Source: Flavobacterium wongokense
GTDB lineage: Bacteria; Bacteroidota; Bacteroidia; Flavobacteriales; Flavobacteriaceae
Direction: 5' to 3'
Length of the DNA stretch: 64,000 bases
Assembly (NCBI RefSeq): GCF_021608265.1
Contig: NZ_JAKIHP010000001.1
Span: forward strand, 1-64,000
In this document: in pieces, positions 8,290 to 17,318 of the stretch
Layout of the letters: the number at the start of each line of letters is the position of its first letter
Numbering within the stretch: position 1 is the first letter of the stretch
Position numbers and translations under genes: made by a program
Notes under the pieces: model-generated
Seen by the model: the letters and a program-made list of their open reading frames with translations, nothing else
Databases searched by the model: none
Told to the model about the DNA's origin: nothing

Positions 8290-9971
8290 TGAGCGCAGCC
8301 AAAAATAACTTCAAGAAAATTGGTGTTACTATTGGGATAATAGTACTGCTAAACCTGGTTGGGCATTTTGTTTTCAAACGATTTGACCTTACAGCCGACA
8401 AACGGTATACGCTTTCGCAGACTTCATTGAATATCATCGACGAAGTCAAGGAACCCTTATATATTGATGTATTCCTCGAAGGTGATTTTCCGGGTGAATT
8501 CAAGAAACTCCAAACCGAAACCCAGCAGTTATTAGAAGAGTTTAAAGCACAGAATTCGAATATCATTTTCCAATTTGTCAATCCGCTGGAAGACGAAGAC
8601 AACAAGGAAAAAACCATGCAGTCGTTTCTTGAACGTGGCCTGACTCCGGTAAACGTTACGGTAAACGACAAAGGACAGCAAACTCAGGAAGTGGTTTTTC
8701 CGTGGGCTGTAGCTACCTGTGGAAACCGTTCGGTGAAAGTGCCTTTACTGAAAAATATGATGGGCGCTTCAACAGCTGAAAAAGTGGTGAGTTCAGTGCA
8801 GCATTTGGAATACGCTTTCGCGAATGCCATTAATACAGTTGCAAAGGCCAAGCAGAAAAAAGTAGCCGTAATCCAAGGGAATGGCGAGCTGCACGATATT
8901 TTGATTGCCGATTTTGTAAAGTCGGTTAAGGATAATTATTATATAGGTCCGTTTACTTTGGATTCGGTGGCTAAAAGTCCGGTCGAGAGTCTGAAATACC
9001 TAAAAAAATACGATTTGGCCGTTATTGCCAAACCAACGGAAGCTTTCTCTGACGAGGAAAAGCAAGTTCTGGATCAGTTTATCATCAATGGCGGAAAAGC
9101 GATTTGGCTTGTGGATCAGGTGAATATGGAAATGGACAGCCTTTACAATCAATCGGGAACCAATTTGGCCTTTCCAAGGGATTTGAATCTGAACGATATG
9201 TTCTTCAAATATGGCATCCGAATCCAACCCGATTTGATTTTTGATTTGCAGAATACACCTATTGCTTTGGCAACCGGAGATGCGGGAAGTTCTACACAAT
9301 ACACCCAATATCCGTGGTTTTATTCGCCAATGATTTATCCAACATTGAAAAACCCAATTGTGAGCAATCTGGACGGAATTAAGTTTGAATTTGCAAGTCC
9401 GATTGAACCTTTGAAAAATGATATCAAAAAAACCGTTTTATTGCAATCGTCCAAATATTCAAGATTAATTGGAACGCCTGCAGAAGTAAGCCTGAAAATC
9501 GTTTCGGAAAGACCCGAACAAAAAGATTTTGTGGGCAAAGGAAATTATCCGGTTGCGGTTTTATTGGAAGGACAATTCCATTCGGTTTATGAAAACAGGG
9601 TCTTACCATTCAAGGATGCTACTTTCAAAAACGCCGGAAAAGACAGCAAAATGATTGTGATTTCGGATGGTGATGTCATCAAAAACCAATTAGACAAAAA
9701 CTTCCAGCCAATGGAATTGGGTTATGATAAATGGACGAATAACTTGTATGCCAATAAGGAATTCATGCTGAATTGCGTCAATTATTTACTGGACGATAAC
9801 GGACTTATTAACATTAGAAGCAAGGAAGTGGATTTGCCTATTTTGGATAAGGAAAAAGTCTATGCCAACTACACCCAATCACAAGTCATAACTGTTGCAG
9901 TTCCAATCGTTATTTTGTTGCTGTTTGGAGTTGTATTTACCATTTTGCGCAAGCGGAAATACAGTAAATAA
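8289..9971 (+). CDS. gldG: Gliding motility-associated ABC transporter substrate-binding protein GldG
   Basis: 560 residues with a membrane helix near each end (about 10-29 and 531-553) and a large periplasmic portion, as in the GldG family and related intraflagellar-transport/ABC-associated proteins. The KRFDLTADKRYTLS segment just after the first helix is the family hallmark. It works with GldF and GldA. The start overlaps the gldF stop by one base. dnaN follows after 64 nt with its own promoter. Confidence 0.95.
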   Translation: MSAAKNNFKKIGVTIGIIVLLNLVGHFVFKRFDLTADKRYTLSQTSLNIIDEVKEPLYIDVFLEGDFPGEFKKLQTETQQLLEEFKAQNSNIIFQFVNPLEDEDNKEKTMQSFLERGLTPVNVTVNDKGQQTQEVVFPWAVATCGNRSVKVPLLKNMMGASTAEKVVSSVQHLEYAFANAINTVAKAKQKKVAVIQGNGELHDILIADFVKSVKDNYYIGPFTLDSVAKSPVESLKYLKKYDLAVIAKPTEAFSDEEKQVLDQFIINGGKAIWLVDQVNMEMDSLYNQSGTNLAFPRDLNLNDMFFKYGIRIQPDLIFDLQNTPIALATGDAGSSTQYTQYPWFYSPMIYPTLKNPIVSNLDGIKFEFASPIEPLKNDIKKTVLLQSSKYSRLIGTPAEVSLKIVSERPEQKDFVGKGNYPVAVLLEGQFHSVYENRVLPFKDATFKNAGKDSKMIVISDGDVIKNQLDKNFQPMELGYDKWTNNLYANKEFMLNCVNYLLDDNGLINIRSKEVDLPILDKEKVYANYTQSQVITVAVPIVILLLFGVVFTILRKRKYSK

Positions 9972-9988
9972 GTGTTAATAAAAAACTT

Positions 9989-10018
9989 TTTGAAATCACC
10001 TACTTTAAGATATATTTG
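9989..10018 (+). promoter_or_regulatory. dnaN promoter
   Basis: TTTG (9989-9992) and TATATTTG (10011-10018) are 18 nt apart, close to the Bacteroidota consensus. The dnaN start codon is 17 nt beyond the -7 element, so the leader is very short (about 10 nt). Confidence 0.65.
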
Positions 10019-10035
10019 TAAAAATTAAATTCACT

Positions 10036-11154
10036 ATGAAATTTATAGTATCGAGTTCATACTTACTAAAACAATTACAAGTACTGGGAAGTGTTATTAA
10101 TAGCAGCAACACTTTACCCATTTTAGATAACTTCCTATTTGAGTTAGACCACAAAAATTTAAGTGTTTCAGCTTCCGATTTAGAGACAACCATGTCGGCT
10201 ACTTTAGAAATTGACTCAACCAGTAAAGGAAGCGTTGCAGTTCCTGCAAAATTGCTATTGGACATCCTGAAAACATTTCCAGAGCAGCCTTTGACCTTTA
10301 CTGTTGAAGAAAACAGCACAATTGAAATCAGCTCAAACTCAGGTAAATATGCGATTGCTTATGCTCCGGGAGAAGAATTCCCAAAATCGGTAAACCTTGA
10401 TAACCCATCATCAACTGTAGTTCCGTCAGAAGTATTGGCGACAGCAATCAGCAAAACCATCTTTGCTGCCGGAAACGACGATTTGCGTCCGGTAATGAGT
10501 GGTGTGTTTTTCCAGTTTTCTCCGGAAGGTTTGATTTTCGTAGCAACCGATGCACACAAATTAGTGAAATATGCACGTGCCGATGTAAAAGCGTCTCAGG
10601 TTGCGGATTTTATCATGCCAAAGAAACCTTTGAATATTTTGAAAAGCATTTTAGGAACTTCTGATTCGGATGTGACTATTGAATACAATGATTCAAATGC
10701 AACCTTCTCTTTTGACAGTTATATTTTGACCTGTCGTTTAATCGACGGAAAATATCCAAATTATGAAGCGGTTATTCCAAAGGAAAATCCAAATAAGTTA
10801 ATGATCAACAGAGTATTGTTATTGAATTCGGTTCGTCGTGTTGCGATTTTCTCTAACAAAACCACGCACCAGATTCGTTTGAAAATTGCCGGTGCCGAAT
10901 TGAATATTTCTGCAGAAGATATTGATTACTCAAACAAAGCTGAAGAAAGATTGACCTGTGATTACCAAGGTGATGACATGCAGATCGGATTTAACTCGCG
11001 TTTCCTTTCTGAAATGTTGACCAACCTGACTTCTGATGAGATTATGTTGGAAATGTCGATGCCAAACCGCGCCGGAATCTTAACACCAATTGATGGCCTT
11101 GATGAAGGCGAAACCGTTACCATGCTTGTAATGCCGGTAATGCTGAACAATTAA
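10036..11154 (+). CDS. dnaN: DNA polymerase III beta subunit (sliding clamp)
   Basis: 372 residues, matching the length of bacterial beta clamps, which form a ring dimer of three-domain subunits and tether polymerase to DNA. The N-terminal MKFIVSSSYLLKQLQVLGSV, the ASDLETTM stretch, the second-domain RPVMSGVFFQ motif, the DIDYSNKAEE region and the typical C-terminal VMPVMLNN are visible. dnaN is not beside dnaA here, as is common in Bacteroidota. It has its own promoter and terminator. Confidence 0.98.
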   Translation: MKFIVSSSYLLKQLQVLGSVINSSNTLPILDNFLFELDHKNLSVSASDLETTMSATLEIDSTSKGSVAVPAKLLLDILKTFPEQPLTFTVEENSTIEISSNSGKYAIAYAPGEEFPKSVNLDNPSSTVVPSEVLATAISKTIFAAGNDDLRPVMSGVFFQFSPEGLIFVATDAHKLVKYARADVKASQVADFIMPKKPLNILKSILGTSDSDVTIEYNDSNATFSFDSYILTCRLIDGKYPNYEAVIPKENPNKLMINRVLLLNSVRRVAIFSNKTTHQIRLKIAGAELNISAEDIDYSNKAEERLTCDYQGDDMQIGFNSRFLSEMLTNLTSDEIMLEMSMPNRAGILTPIDGLDEGETVTMLVMPVMLNN

Positions 11155-11177
11155 ATATAAACTAACCTTTATACCAG

Positions 11178-11213
11178 AGAACCGTAATTTCGAAAGATGT
11201 TACGGTTCTTTCA
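11178..11213 (+). terminator. dnaN terminator
   Basis: AGAACCGTAA (11178-11187) and TTACGGTTCT (11200-11209) form a 10-bp stem with a 12-nt loop and a short T-tract. It starts 24 nt after the dnaN stop. The rest of 11214-11306 shows nothing recognisable. Confidence 0.8.
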
Positions 11214-11306
11214 TTTTCAACGCTTGTTAACCCATTGCCAGCGTTTGTTCATCCAACGCCGTCACTTATTCATTTCTACAAACTGCTGATTTAAATCTTC
11301 ATTTCT

Positions 11307-11657
11307 TTGGGAATGATTTTAAGAGAAAGCATGAAGAATAAATATTCTTTTGCCGTTGGCATTTCAACTTTTATACTTGCATCGTTAATTATAGTGCATT
11401 GGGCTTTCATTTGTTCTTTTGATGAATTCTTCCATTTGTACAAACGCGGGTTCAGTCCACAGACCATAAAAGCTTTGCCTCTTTTTTTAAAACCATTATA
11501 TAAAGGCGTTCCCAATTTAATAACACTGATTAGTTATGTGCTATTTACCTTTTCGGCTTTCTTTCTTGTAGGGCAAAAAAGGAAAACTTATTTTTATATG
11601 GGAATCAGTTCTTTTTTAATGATTGCGTACCTATTTTTATTTTTAGTTAATGCATAA
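11307..11657 (+). CDS. Small membrane protein, unknown function
   Basis: 116 residues with three hydrophobic segments (about 14-35, 66-88 and 95-114) separated by a basic loop. I recognise no domain. The start is uncertain: an alternative ATG at 11331 (MKNKYSF) would remove eight residues and is preceded by a purine-rich tract. Codon use resembles the neighbours. An open frame exists on the opposite strand, but its product is an unremarkable basic polypeptide, so I prefer the plus-strand frame. Orphan gene between dnaN and the LipL32 homologue. Confidence 0.55.
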   Translation: MGMILRESMKNKYSFAVGISTFILASLIIVHWAFICSFDEFFHLYKRGFSPQTIKALPLFLKPLYKGVPNLITLISYVLFTFSAFFLVGQKRKTYFYMGISSFLMIAYLFLFLVNA

Positions 11658-11722
11658 CTGTTTCATCATTAACAATGTTAAAAAAATAACATTAATCTTA
11701 AATAGTTGCATCTATTTTTTAA

Positions 11723-11730
11723 TATATTTG
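11723..11730 (+). promoter_or_regulatory. -7 element upstream of the LipL32-like gene
   Basis: TATATTTG matches TAnnTTTG exactly and lies 31 nt before the start codon at 11762. A TTG at 11706-11708 is only 14 nt away, so the -33 element is unclear. Confidence 0.5.
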
Positions 11731-11761
11731 GCAACCTAACAATTAAAAACCAATTAATAAA

Positions 11762-12451
11762 ATGAAAAAAAATGTACTTGCAGGCTTAGTATGTCTTGCT
11801 ATCGGAATGAGTGCTTCTGCACAGAAATTAGGAAGTTTTGGCGCTGATTTGGCAAAAAAATCAGTAATGGGAAAAGAAATCAGGGTTCCTTATACAGATA
11901 TGATAAGCTACTACGGTTTTATCAAGCCAGGTTCTAAACCAGACGAAGTTAAAGGCGGAAAAAAAATGTATTACATCTATGTTTGGGTTCCTGTTGCAGC
12001 TCCTGAAATTGGAGTAAGAATGATTTCTCCAGTACCAGACAGCATGAAGCCTTCAGATAAGGATTATGTTTCTGCAGATTATACTGCAAATGCATCAAAC
12101 ACAACAAGTTTCTTCGATACTTGGATAACTTTGGAAAGAGCTGACGGAATTTTTAAAGTGGAAGATGTTGCTGGAAAAGCAAAATCTGCATCTTGGACAA
12201 AAATTGAAGTAAATGATGATTCAAGTGAAATGCCTGCAAATCCAAAAGGGAGCAAGTATAACTCTTTGATGAGAATCACAAGCGAGGTTTCAAACCCAAC
12301 AAAATCTTTGGTTATGGGGTTATACAGAATTGGGTTCACCACTTACAAAACAGGTGAAGTTGAAGGAAGCTTCTTAGCTCAATTGGGTGCTCCGGTTAAA
12401 CTTCCTGGAGTTCAGGTAGCGGTAAATCCGGCTGACATCAAGAAAATGTAA
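11762..12451 (+). CDS. Secreted LipL32-family protein
   Basis: 229 residues that I recognise as a homologue of LipL32, the dominant surface lipoprotein of pathogenic Leptospira. Shared blocks in order include ISYYGFIKPG (48-57), YYIYVWVP (70-77), EIGVRMISP (82-90), FFDTWITLER (117-126), KYNSLMRI (165-172) and LYRIGFTTYKTGEVEGSF (187-204). LipL32 binds calcium and host matrix; the residues equivalent to its calcium ligands are present (Asp119-Thr120, Asp152-Asp153, Tyr166), although the Asp-rich tract is much shorter. Unlike LipL32 there is no lipobox cysteine: residues 1-20 form an ordinary signal peptide cleaved before Gln21, so the protein is periplasmic or secreted rather than lipidated. 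It is a single gene with a terminator. Family call strong from memory of LipL32; role in this organism unknown. Confidence 0.85.
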   Translation: MKKNVLAGLVCLAIGMSASAQKLGSFGADLAKKSVMGKEIRVPYTDMISYYGFIKPGSKPDEVKGGKKMYYIYVWVPVAAPEIGVRMISPVPDSMKPSDKDYVSADYTANASNTTSFFDTWITLERADGIFKVEDVAGKAKSASWTKIEVNDDSSEMPANPKGSKYNSLMRITSEVSNPTKSLVMGLYRIGFTTYKTGEVEGSFLAQLGAPVKLPGVQVAVNPADIKKM

Positions 12452-12470
12452 TTCTTAACATCAATAAAAA

Positions 12471-12505
12471 CAAAAAGCCTCTCGTTTTGAACGAGAGGCT
12501 TTTTG
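12471..12505. terminator. Bidirectional terminator between the LipL32-like and universal-stress genes
   Basis: A perfect 16-bp stem, CAAAAAGCCTCTCGTT (12471-12486) with its complement at 12490-12505, closes a 3-nt loop. A-tract and T-tract flank it, so it can end transcription from both converging genes. The minus-strand stop codon at 12507 abuts it. Confidence 0.92.
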
Positions 12506-12506
12506 T

Positions 12507-13340
12507 TTATTCGTGTATTGCCAAAATCGGAGTTTTGGAATGCAATGCCATTTTCTGTGTAGTCGATGTGGTAAAAAGTCGCGTGAAAAAGTTCTTTTTG
12601 TGCATCACCATTGCTAATAAATCAATGCTTTGGTTGATCATAAAATCCTCAATCGTTGCCTCGATATCATCACTTGGAATTATAAAGAATTCCAGATTAT
12701 CTTCATTTTCAAATACGGATTCCCAATATTGGATTTTTTCTCCCTTGAAATCGGAATCCGGAGTTTTTACATAAAGGCATTTTACTTTCGCATCCAGTTT
12801 TTTGGCCAAGGATAAAATTTCGTTTAATGCATAAATTTCATCTTCTTTGTAACGGGTCCTAAATCCAATGGTTTTGATTTGATGGAATTTGGTATCATGC
12901 GCCACGCTCAAAACCGGAACATCAATATCTGAAATTACGCTGCTGGTATTGGTGCCTATAAAGGAATCAAACCAACCGGAAGCGCCGTTGGTTCCCATTA
13001 CCACAAAATCAATGTTTTCCTGTCGAACCACTTCCTTGATACAGTAAACTAAATCGCCATTCATCATAATATGGTTCAGTTCTATGGAACCTGCATTATG
13101 TTCCGTGGCAATTTCATTCAGCGTGTTCAATTCTTCTTCAAAATGATTGGAGTTGGTAACTTCCAGAGTGTCGTAAATTTCAGCATAATTGACAGGCACA
13201 ACCTGACTGTCTACAATTGGCAGCTCAAAAGTATGGAGCAAAACCAAGTCGGCATTGTACAATTTCGCCATTTCAAGCGCATATACAAAAGCATTTTCAG
13301 AAGTCTCTGAAAAATCTATCGGGACAAGTATCTTTCTCAT
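12507..13340 (-). CDS. Tandem universal stress protein (UspA family)
   Basis: 277 residues from the chosen start at 13340 (MRKILVPIDFSE, the canonical Usp opening); a further in-frame ATG lies at 13364 but would add an atypical N-terminus. Two Usp domains occupy about 1-145 and 150-277. The first keeps the nucleotide-binding pattern (MGTNGASG, then GTNTSSV). The second lacks these glycines, having MHKKNFFTRLF and TTSTTQK instead, so only the first domain is likely to bind ATP. Usp proteins respond to starvation and stress. Transcribed alone, converging on the LipL32-like gene. Confidence 0.9.
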   Translation of the reverse strand: MRKILVPIDFSETSENAFVYALEMAKLYNADLVLLHTFELPIVDSQVVPVNYAEIYDTLEVTNSNHFEEELNTLNEIATEHNAGSIELNHIMMNGDLVYCIKEVVRQENIDFVVMGTNGASGWFDSFIGTNTSSVISDIDVPVLSVAHDTKFHQIKTIGFRTRYKEDEIYALNEILSLAKKLDAKVKCLYVKTPDSDFKGEKIQYWESVFENEDNLEFFIIPSDDIEATIEDFMINQSIDLLAMVMHKKNFFTRLFTTSTTQKMALHSKTPILAIHE

Positions 13341-13477
13341 GGCAGTTGATTTTAAATTCAGCATAAAATTACAACCCGTTCATACAAATAAAACATTAAT
13401 TATAAGCACGTTAACATTTTAGTTTTTATATATAATTTATGCTGAAAATCATATAAACATCGCGTCTTAAGTTTTAT

Positions 13478-13485
13478 TACCTTTG
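13478..13485 (+). promoter_or_regulatory. -7 element upstream of mnmE
   Basis: TACCTTTG fits TAnnTTTG and lies 19 nt before the mnmE start codon. No clear -33 element. Confidence 0.45.
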
Positions 13486-13504
13486 CGCTTCCAACTTTGT
13501 TAAA

Positions 13505-14893
13505 ATGATTTCACAAGAAACTATTGTTGCCTTAGCCTCGCCTTCAGGCGCTGGCGCCATTGCTGTCATCAGGCTTTCAGGTAAAGACGCATTGACCATT
13601 GCAGAGCAGGTTTTCCAATCGGTTTCAGGAAAAAGCATTTCCAAACAAAAAACGCATACCATTCATCTTGGTCATATTGTAGATAATGGAAAAATCTATG
13701 ACCAGGTATTGGTTTCGATATTTAAAAATCCGAATTCCTATACCGGTGAAGATGTGGTCGAGATTTCCTGTCATGGTTCGACTTATATCCAGCAACAAAT
13801 CATTCAATTATTATTGCGAAAAGGCTGCCGAATGGCACAAGCCGGTGAATTTACCTTGCGCGCTTTTTTAAACGGCAAACTCGATTTATCACAAGCCGAA
13901 GCAGTTGCCGATTTGATTTCATCAGACAACGAAGCCAGCCATCAGATTGCGATGCAGCAAATGCGTGGCGGTTTCTCGAACGAAATTGCCAAGTTAAGGG
14001 AAGAACTGTTGAATTTTGCTTCGCTTATCGAACTTGAATTGGATTTTGCCGAGGAAGATGTAGAATTCGCAGACCGAACCCAGTTCAGCGATTTATTGAA
14101 CCGAATCGAGTTTGTCCTAAAACGACTGATTGATTCCTTTGCAGTTGGAAATGTCATTAAAAATGGAATTCCTGTAGCCATTGTGGGTGAACCCAATGTT
14201 GGAAAATCAACTTTACTGAATGCTTTGCTAAACGAAGAAAGAGCTATTGTTTCGGATATTGCCGGAACAACGCGTGATACCATTGAGGACGAATTGGTCA
14301 TTGAAGGCATTGGTTTCCGCTTTATTGATACAGCCGGAATCCGTGAAACAAAAGATGTAGTTGAAAGCATTGGTATCAAAAAAACATTTGAAAAGATTGA
14401 ACAGGCGCAGGTAATCGTCTATTTATTAGATAGTTTAGAATATCAGGTTTCAAGTTCCAAATTCCAGGTTGAGCTGGAAAAAATCAAAAACCAGTTTCCA
14501 TTAAAACCTTTAATTATCATTGGAAACAAGGTTGACAGGCTTTCTGCCGAAGAAGTTTCAAATTTAAAGTCGCAAATCGAGAATATTTTACTACTTTCGG
14601 CGAAGGAAAAACAAGGAATTGAGAATTTAAAAGCCCAACTACTTTCTTTCGTTAATACCGGTGCTTTGCGCAACAACGAAACTATAGTAACCAACACCCG
14701 TCATTACGATTCGCTTTTGAAGGCATTGGAGGAAATCCAGAAAGTGAAATTTGGAATGCAGAGCAATTTGTCTTCCGATTTGATGGCAATTGACATTAAG
14801 CAGGCATTGTATTACTTTGGCGAAATAACAGGCGAAGTTACCAATGATGAACTTTTAGGAAATATTTTCGCGAATTTCTGCATCGGAAAATAA
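13505..14893 (+). CDS. mnmE: tRNA uridine-5-carboxymethylaminomethyl(34) synthesis GTPase MnmE
   Basis: 462 residues, full length. With MnmG, this GTPase modifies the wobble uridine of several tRNAs. The N-terminal folate-binding domain (about 1-120), a helical domain and an inserted G domain are present. G-domain motifs: GEPNVGKST (G1), GTTRDT (G2), DTAGIRETKD (G3) and GNKVD (G4). The protein ends with the obligatory C-terminal motif FCIGK, containing the catalytic cysteine. Standard core gene. Confidence 0.97.
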   Translation: MISQETIVALASPSGAGAIAVIRLSGKDALTIAEQVFQSVSGKSISKQKTHTIHLGHIVDNGKIYDQVLVSIFKNPNSYTGEDVVEISCHGSTYIQQQIIQLLLRKGCRMAQAGEFTLRAFLNGKLDLSQAEAVADLISSDNEASHQIAMQQMRGGFSNEIAKLREELLNFASLIELELDFAEEDVEFADRTQFSDLLNRIEFVLKRLIDSFAVGNVIKNGIPVAIVGEPNVGKSTLLNALLNEERAIVSDIAGTTRDTIEDELVIEGIGFRFIDTAGIRETKDVVESIGIKKTFEKIEQAQVIVYLLDSLEYQVSSSKFQVELEKIKNQFPLKPLIIIGNKVDRLSAEEVSNLKSQIENILLLSAKEKQGIENLKAQLLSFVNTGALRNNETIVTNTRHYDSLLKALEEIQKVKFGMQSNLSSDLMAIDIKQALYYFGEITGEVTNDELLGNIFANFCIGK

Positions 14894-14966
14894 AATTTCA
14901 AGACTTATCGGTTGGGATTTTCTGTAAATTTATACATCTTTTCATCCTTTAAAAAATGACAATTAA

Positions 14967-16934
14967 ATGAGTTTCAAGAGAAATTGGACAAAGCTCTCAA
15001 AATGGTTTTTGACAAGGCCCAACACTTCCGGAACTTTGGTTTTCCTTTTGTTGCTTTTGTTTGTGTTCTTTTTAGTGAAATTCAGGTATAATGTTGCCAA
15101 AGAAAATCAGCATCGTGAAATGTCGAACATCATTAATGTTGTTCAGCAAAACTTTGAACAAGTCCTAAAGAATAGTTATGTAACAACATTAACGCTTGCC
15201 ATGACGGTCAATGACGAAGGCAAGCCTGAGAATTTTGACAGGATTGCGGCCCAACTTGTAAATTCAAATCCTTCCATTGATGCGGTGCAGCTTGTCCCAA
15301 ATGGTGTGATTCAATATGTTTATCCGTTTGAAGCAAACGAAGCGGCGATTGGTTATGACATCCTGAACAGTCCGAAAGTAAAACAGGAAGCGCTGAAATC
15401 GATAGAAACCAAACTGATTTATTTTGCCGGGCCTTTGAAATTAAAGCAAGGCGGAATGGGCGTTGTCGGAAGGCTGCCCGTTTTTATGGAAAATAAATTC
15501 TGGGGATTTTCGGCAGTGATCATTCGTCTGGAAACTTTGATAAAAGTCTCCGGTATTGAATCCATTGATGATTCGAAATATTATTTCCAGTTTTCAAAAG
15601 TAAATCCGACTACCAGAAAAGAGGAATTTTTCCTTTCCAATAAAACTGATTTTTCCGATCATTATTTTCAAACCGTTACAATTCCTGACGGTGACTGGAA
15701 ATTGTATTTAATTGCCAGGGAAAAAAATGCACTCATTTATCAGGTCTTCATTTTCTTCTTTTTTGGGTTTTTATTATCGCTGTTGTTTGCGCTTTGGGTA
15801 GTTTCGATTATGAAAAAACCGGCTCAGCTGCAAAAAAAGGTGTTCCAGCAGGCACAAAAAATACACGAAAGTGAAACAGAATTCAAAACCTTGTTTGAAC
15901 AGGCACCTGTTGGGATTGCCAAAGTTGACAGTGACAATGGTGATTTTATTACAGTTAATAGTGAGTTTTGCAGGATTGTTGGTTATCCTGAAGAAGAGCT
16001 GACCAATTCCAATTTTCAAAAAATTACACATCCTGATGATCTTGAAAATAATATAAACTGCCTTCACAAACTGAAGGACGGAAGCCTGCATGAATTTGCC
16101 ATGGAGAAACGTTACCTGCACAAATCTGGAAGAACGGTTTGGGTAAATGTGATTGTTTCCAAATTATGGAAATCGGATGGAAATGTGAAATGCAATATTG
16201 CCATCGTTGAAGACATTACCGATAAAAAACGCGCTGAAGAAGAACTAAAACAATCCTTTCAATTGGTTTCAGACCAGAATAAAAGGCTCCTGAATTTCTC
16301 GTATATCGTTTCTCACAACTTAAGGTCACACACCAGCAACATCCAGACTATTTCTGATTTTTTGGAATCAGCCGAAACCAAAGAGGAACGTGACGAAATG
16401 ATTGATTTATTGAAAAGGGTTTCGGATTCCCTTAATGAAACGATGTCCAACCTGAATGAAGTGGTTAGCATCCGAACCAATATTAATTTAAGCATTGAGC
16501 ATCTGAACCTCAATGAATATATCGAAAAGGCCAAACTGATTTTAGGACAGCAAATCCTTAAGAAGGAAGCCCTGGTCCAAAATTTGGTTTCCAAAACCAT
16601 CGTCATCGATTATAACGCTGCTTATCTTGAAAGCATCCTTTTCAATATGATTTCGAATGCAATTCGGTATAGCCACAATGACCGAAAACCGGAAATTATC
16701 CTTTCCTTTGATGAAGAAACAAAATCGCTTAAGATTCAGGATAACGGAATTGGAATCGATTTAAAGAAAAATGGGGATAAACTTTTTGGCATGTACAAGA
16801 CGTTCAACAACAATCCTGATTCAAAAGGAATTGGATTGTTCCTTGTAAAAAACCAGGTTGACGCCATGGGTGGAAAAATTAGGGCAGAAAGCAAACTGAA
16901 TGAAGGCACAACATTTACAATCTATTTCAAATGA
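14967..16934 (+). CDS. CHASE-PAS sensor histidine kinase
   Basis: 655 residues. Membrane helices at about 22-38 and 258-280 enclose an extracytoplasmic CHASE sensor domain (about 75-195, with IDAVQLVPNGVIQYVYP and the GPLKLKQGGMG stretch). A coiled linker leads to a PAS domain (about 303-425), then a HisKA-like phosphoacceptor helix with His450 in SYIVSHNLRSH and an HATPase_c domain (Asn564 in SNAIRYS, DNGIGID at 592-598, GIGL at 621-624). The stop overlaps the start of the response-regulator gene by four bases (ATGA), so they form a two-component pair. CHASE ligands are small molecules; this one is unknown. Confidence 0.92.
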   Translation: MSFKRNWTKLSKWFLTRPNTSGTLVFLLLLLFVFFLVKFRYNVAKENQHREMSNIINVVQQNFEQVLKNSYVTTLTLAMTVNDEGKPENFDRIAAQLVNSNPSIDAVQLVPNGVIQYVYPFEANEAAIGYDILNSPKVKQEALKSIETKLIYFAGPLKLKQGGMGVVGRLPVFMENKFWGFSAVIIRLETLIKVSGIESIDDSKYYFQFSKVNPTTRKEEFFLSNKTDFSDHYFQTVTIPDGDWKLYLIAREKNALIYQVFIFFFFGFLLSLLFALWVVSIMKKPAQLQKKVFQQAQKIHESETEFKTLFEQAPVGIAKVDSDNGDFITVNSEFCRIVGYPEEELTNSNFQKITHPDDLENNINCLHKLKDGSLHEFAMEKRYLHKSGRTVWVNVIVSKLWKSDGNVKCNIAIVEDITDKKRAEEELKQSFQLVSDQNKRLLNFSYIVSHNLRSHTSNIQTISDFLESAETKEERDEMIDLLKRVSDSLNETMSNLNEVVSIRTNINLSIEHLNLNEYIEKAKLILGQQILKKEALVQNLVSKTIVIDYNAAYLESILFNMISNAIRYSHNDRKPEIILSFDEETKSLKIQDNGIGIDLKKNGDKLFGMYKTFNNNPDSKGIGLFLVKNQVDAMGGKIRAESKLNEGTTFTIYFK

Positions 16935-17311
16935 GTAAAGTGATATGCATCATAGACGACGATCCTATTTATCAGTTCCTGATTAATAAGATTATTGATA
17001 ATTCCAAAGGCAATCATGAGGTTATGTTCTTTAAAAATGGAAAGGAGGCCTTGGATTATTTTACATTGGATATTGCTAAAAATCTGCCCGACATCATCCT
17101 TCTCGATTTGGAAATGCCTGTGATGGATGGATGGGATTTTTTGAAGGAAATAGACAAACTCCACATCGACGATACCGCAATTTACATAGTAAGCTCTTCC
17201 ATTTCAGACGAAGATAAAAGGCGTGCTAAAAAATTCCCGAAAATAAAAGGGCACTTTTCAAAACCAATCAATTCCAATAAAATACAGGAAATCACCAAAA
17301 AAATCGAATAA
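16931..17311 (+). CDS. Single-domain response regulator
   Basis: 126 residues comprising only a receiver domain. The acidic pocket (Asp9-Asp11), phosphoacceptor Asp59 in LLDLEMPVMDGW, a Ser at 88-90 and Lys111 in FSKPI are all present. There is no output domain, so it probably relays by protein contact or passes phosphate onward, like the small receivers that follow many flavobacterial PAS kinases. It overlaps the kinase gene by four bases. It converges on the endonuclease gene with a 7-nt gap and no evident terminator. Confidence 0.93.
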   Translation: MSKVICIIDDDPIYQFLINKIIDNSKGNHEVMFFKNGKEALDYFTLDIAKNLPDIILLDLEMPVMDGWDFLKEIDKLHIDDTAIYIVSSSISDEDKRRAKKFPKIKGHFSKPINSNKIQEITKKIE

Positions 17312-17318
17312 GCTTAAA

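Noticed and set aside
13341-13364. 8-residue extension of the universal stress protein
   Set aside because: MRKILVPIDFS is the canonical family start.
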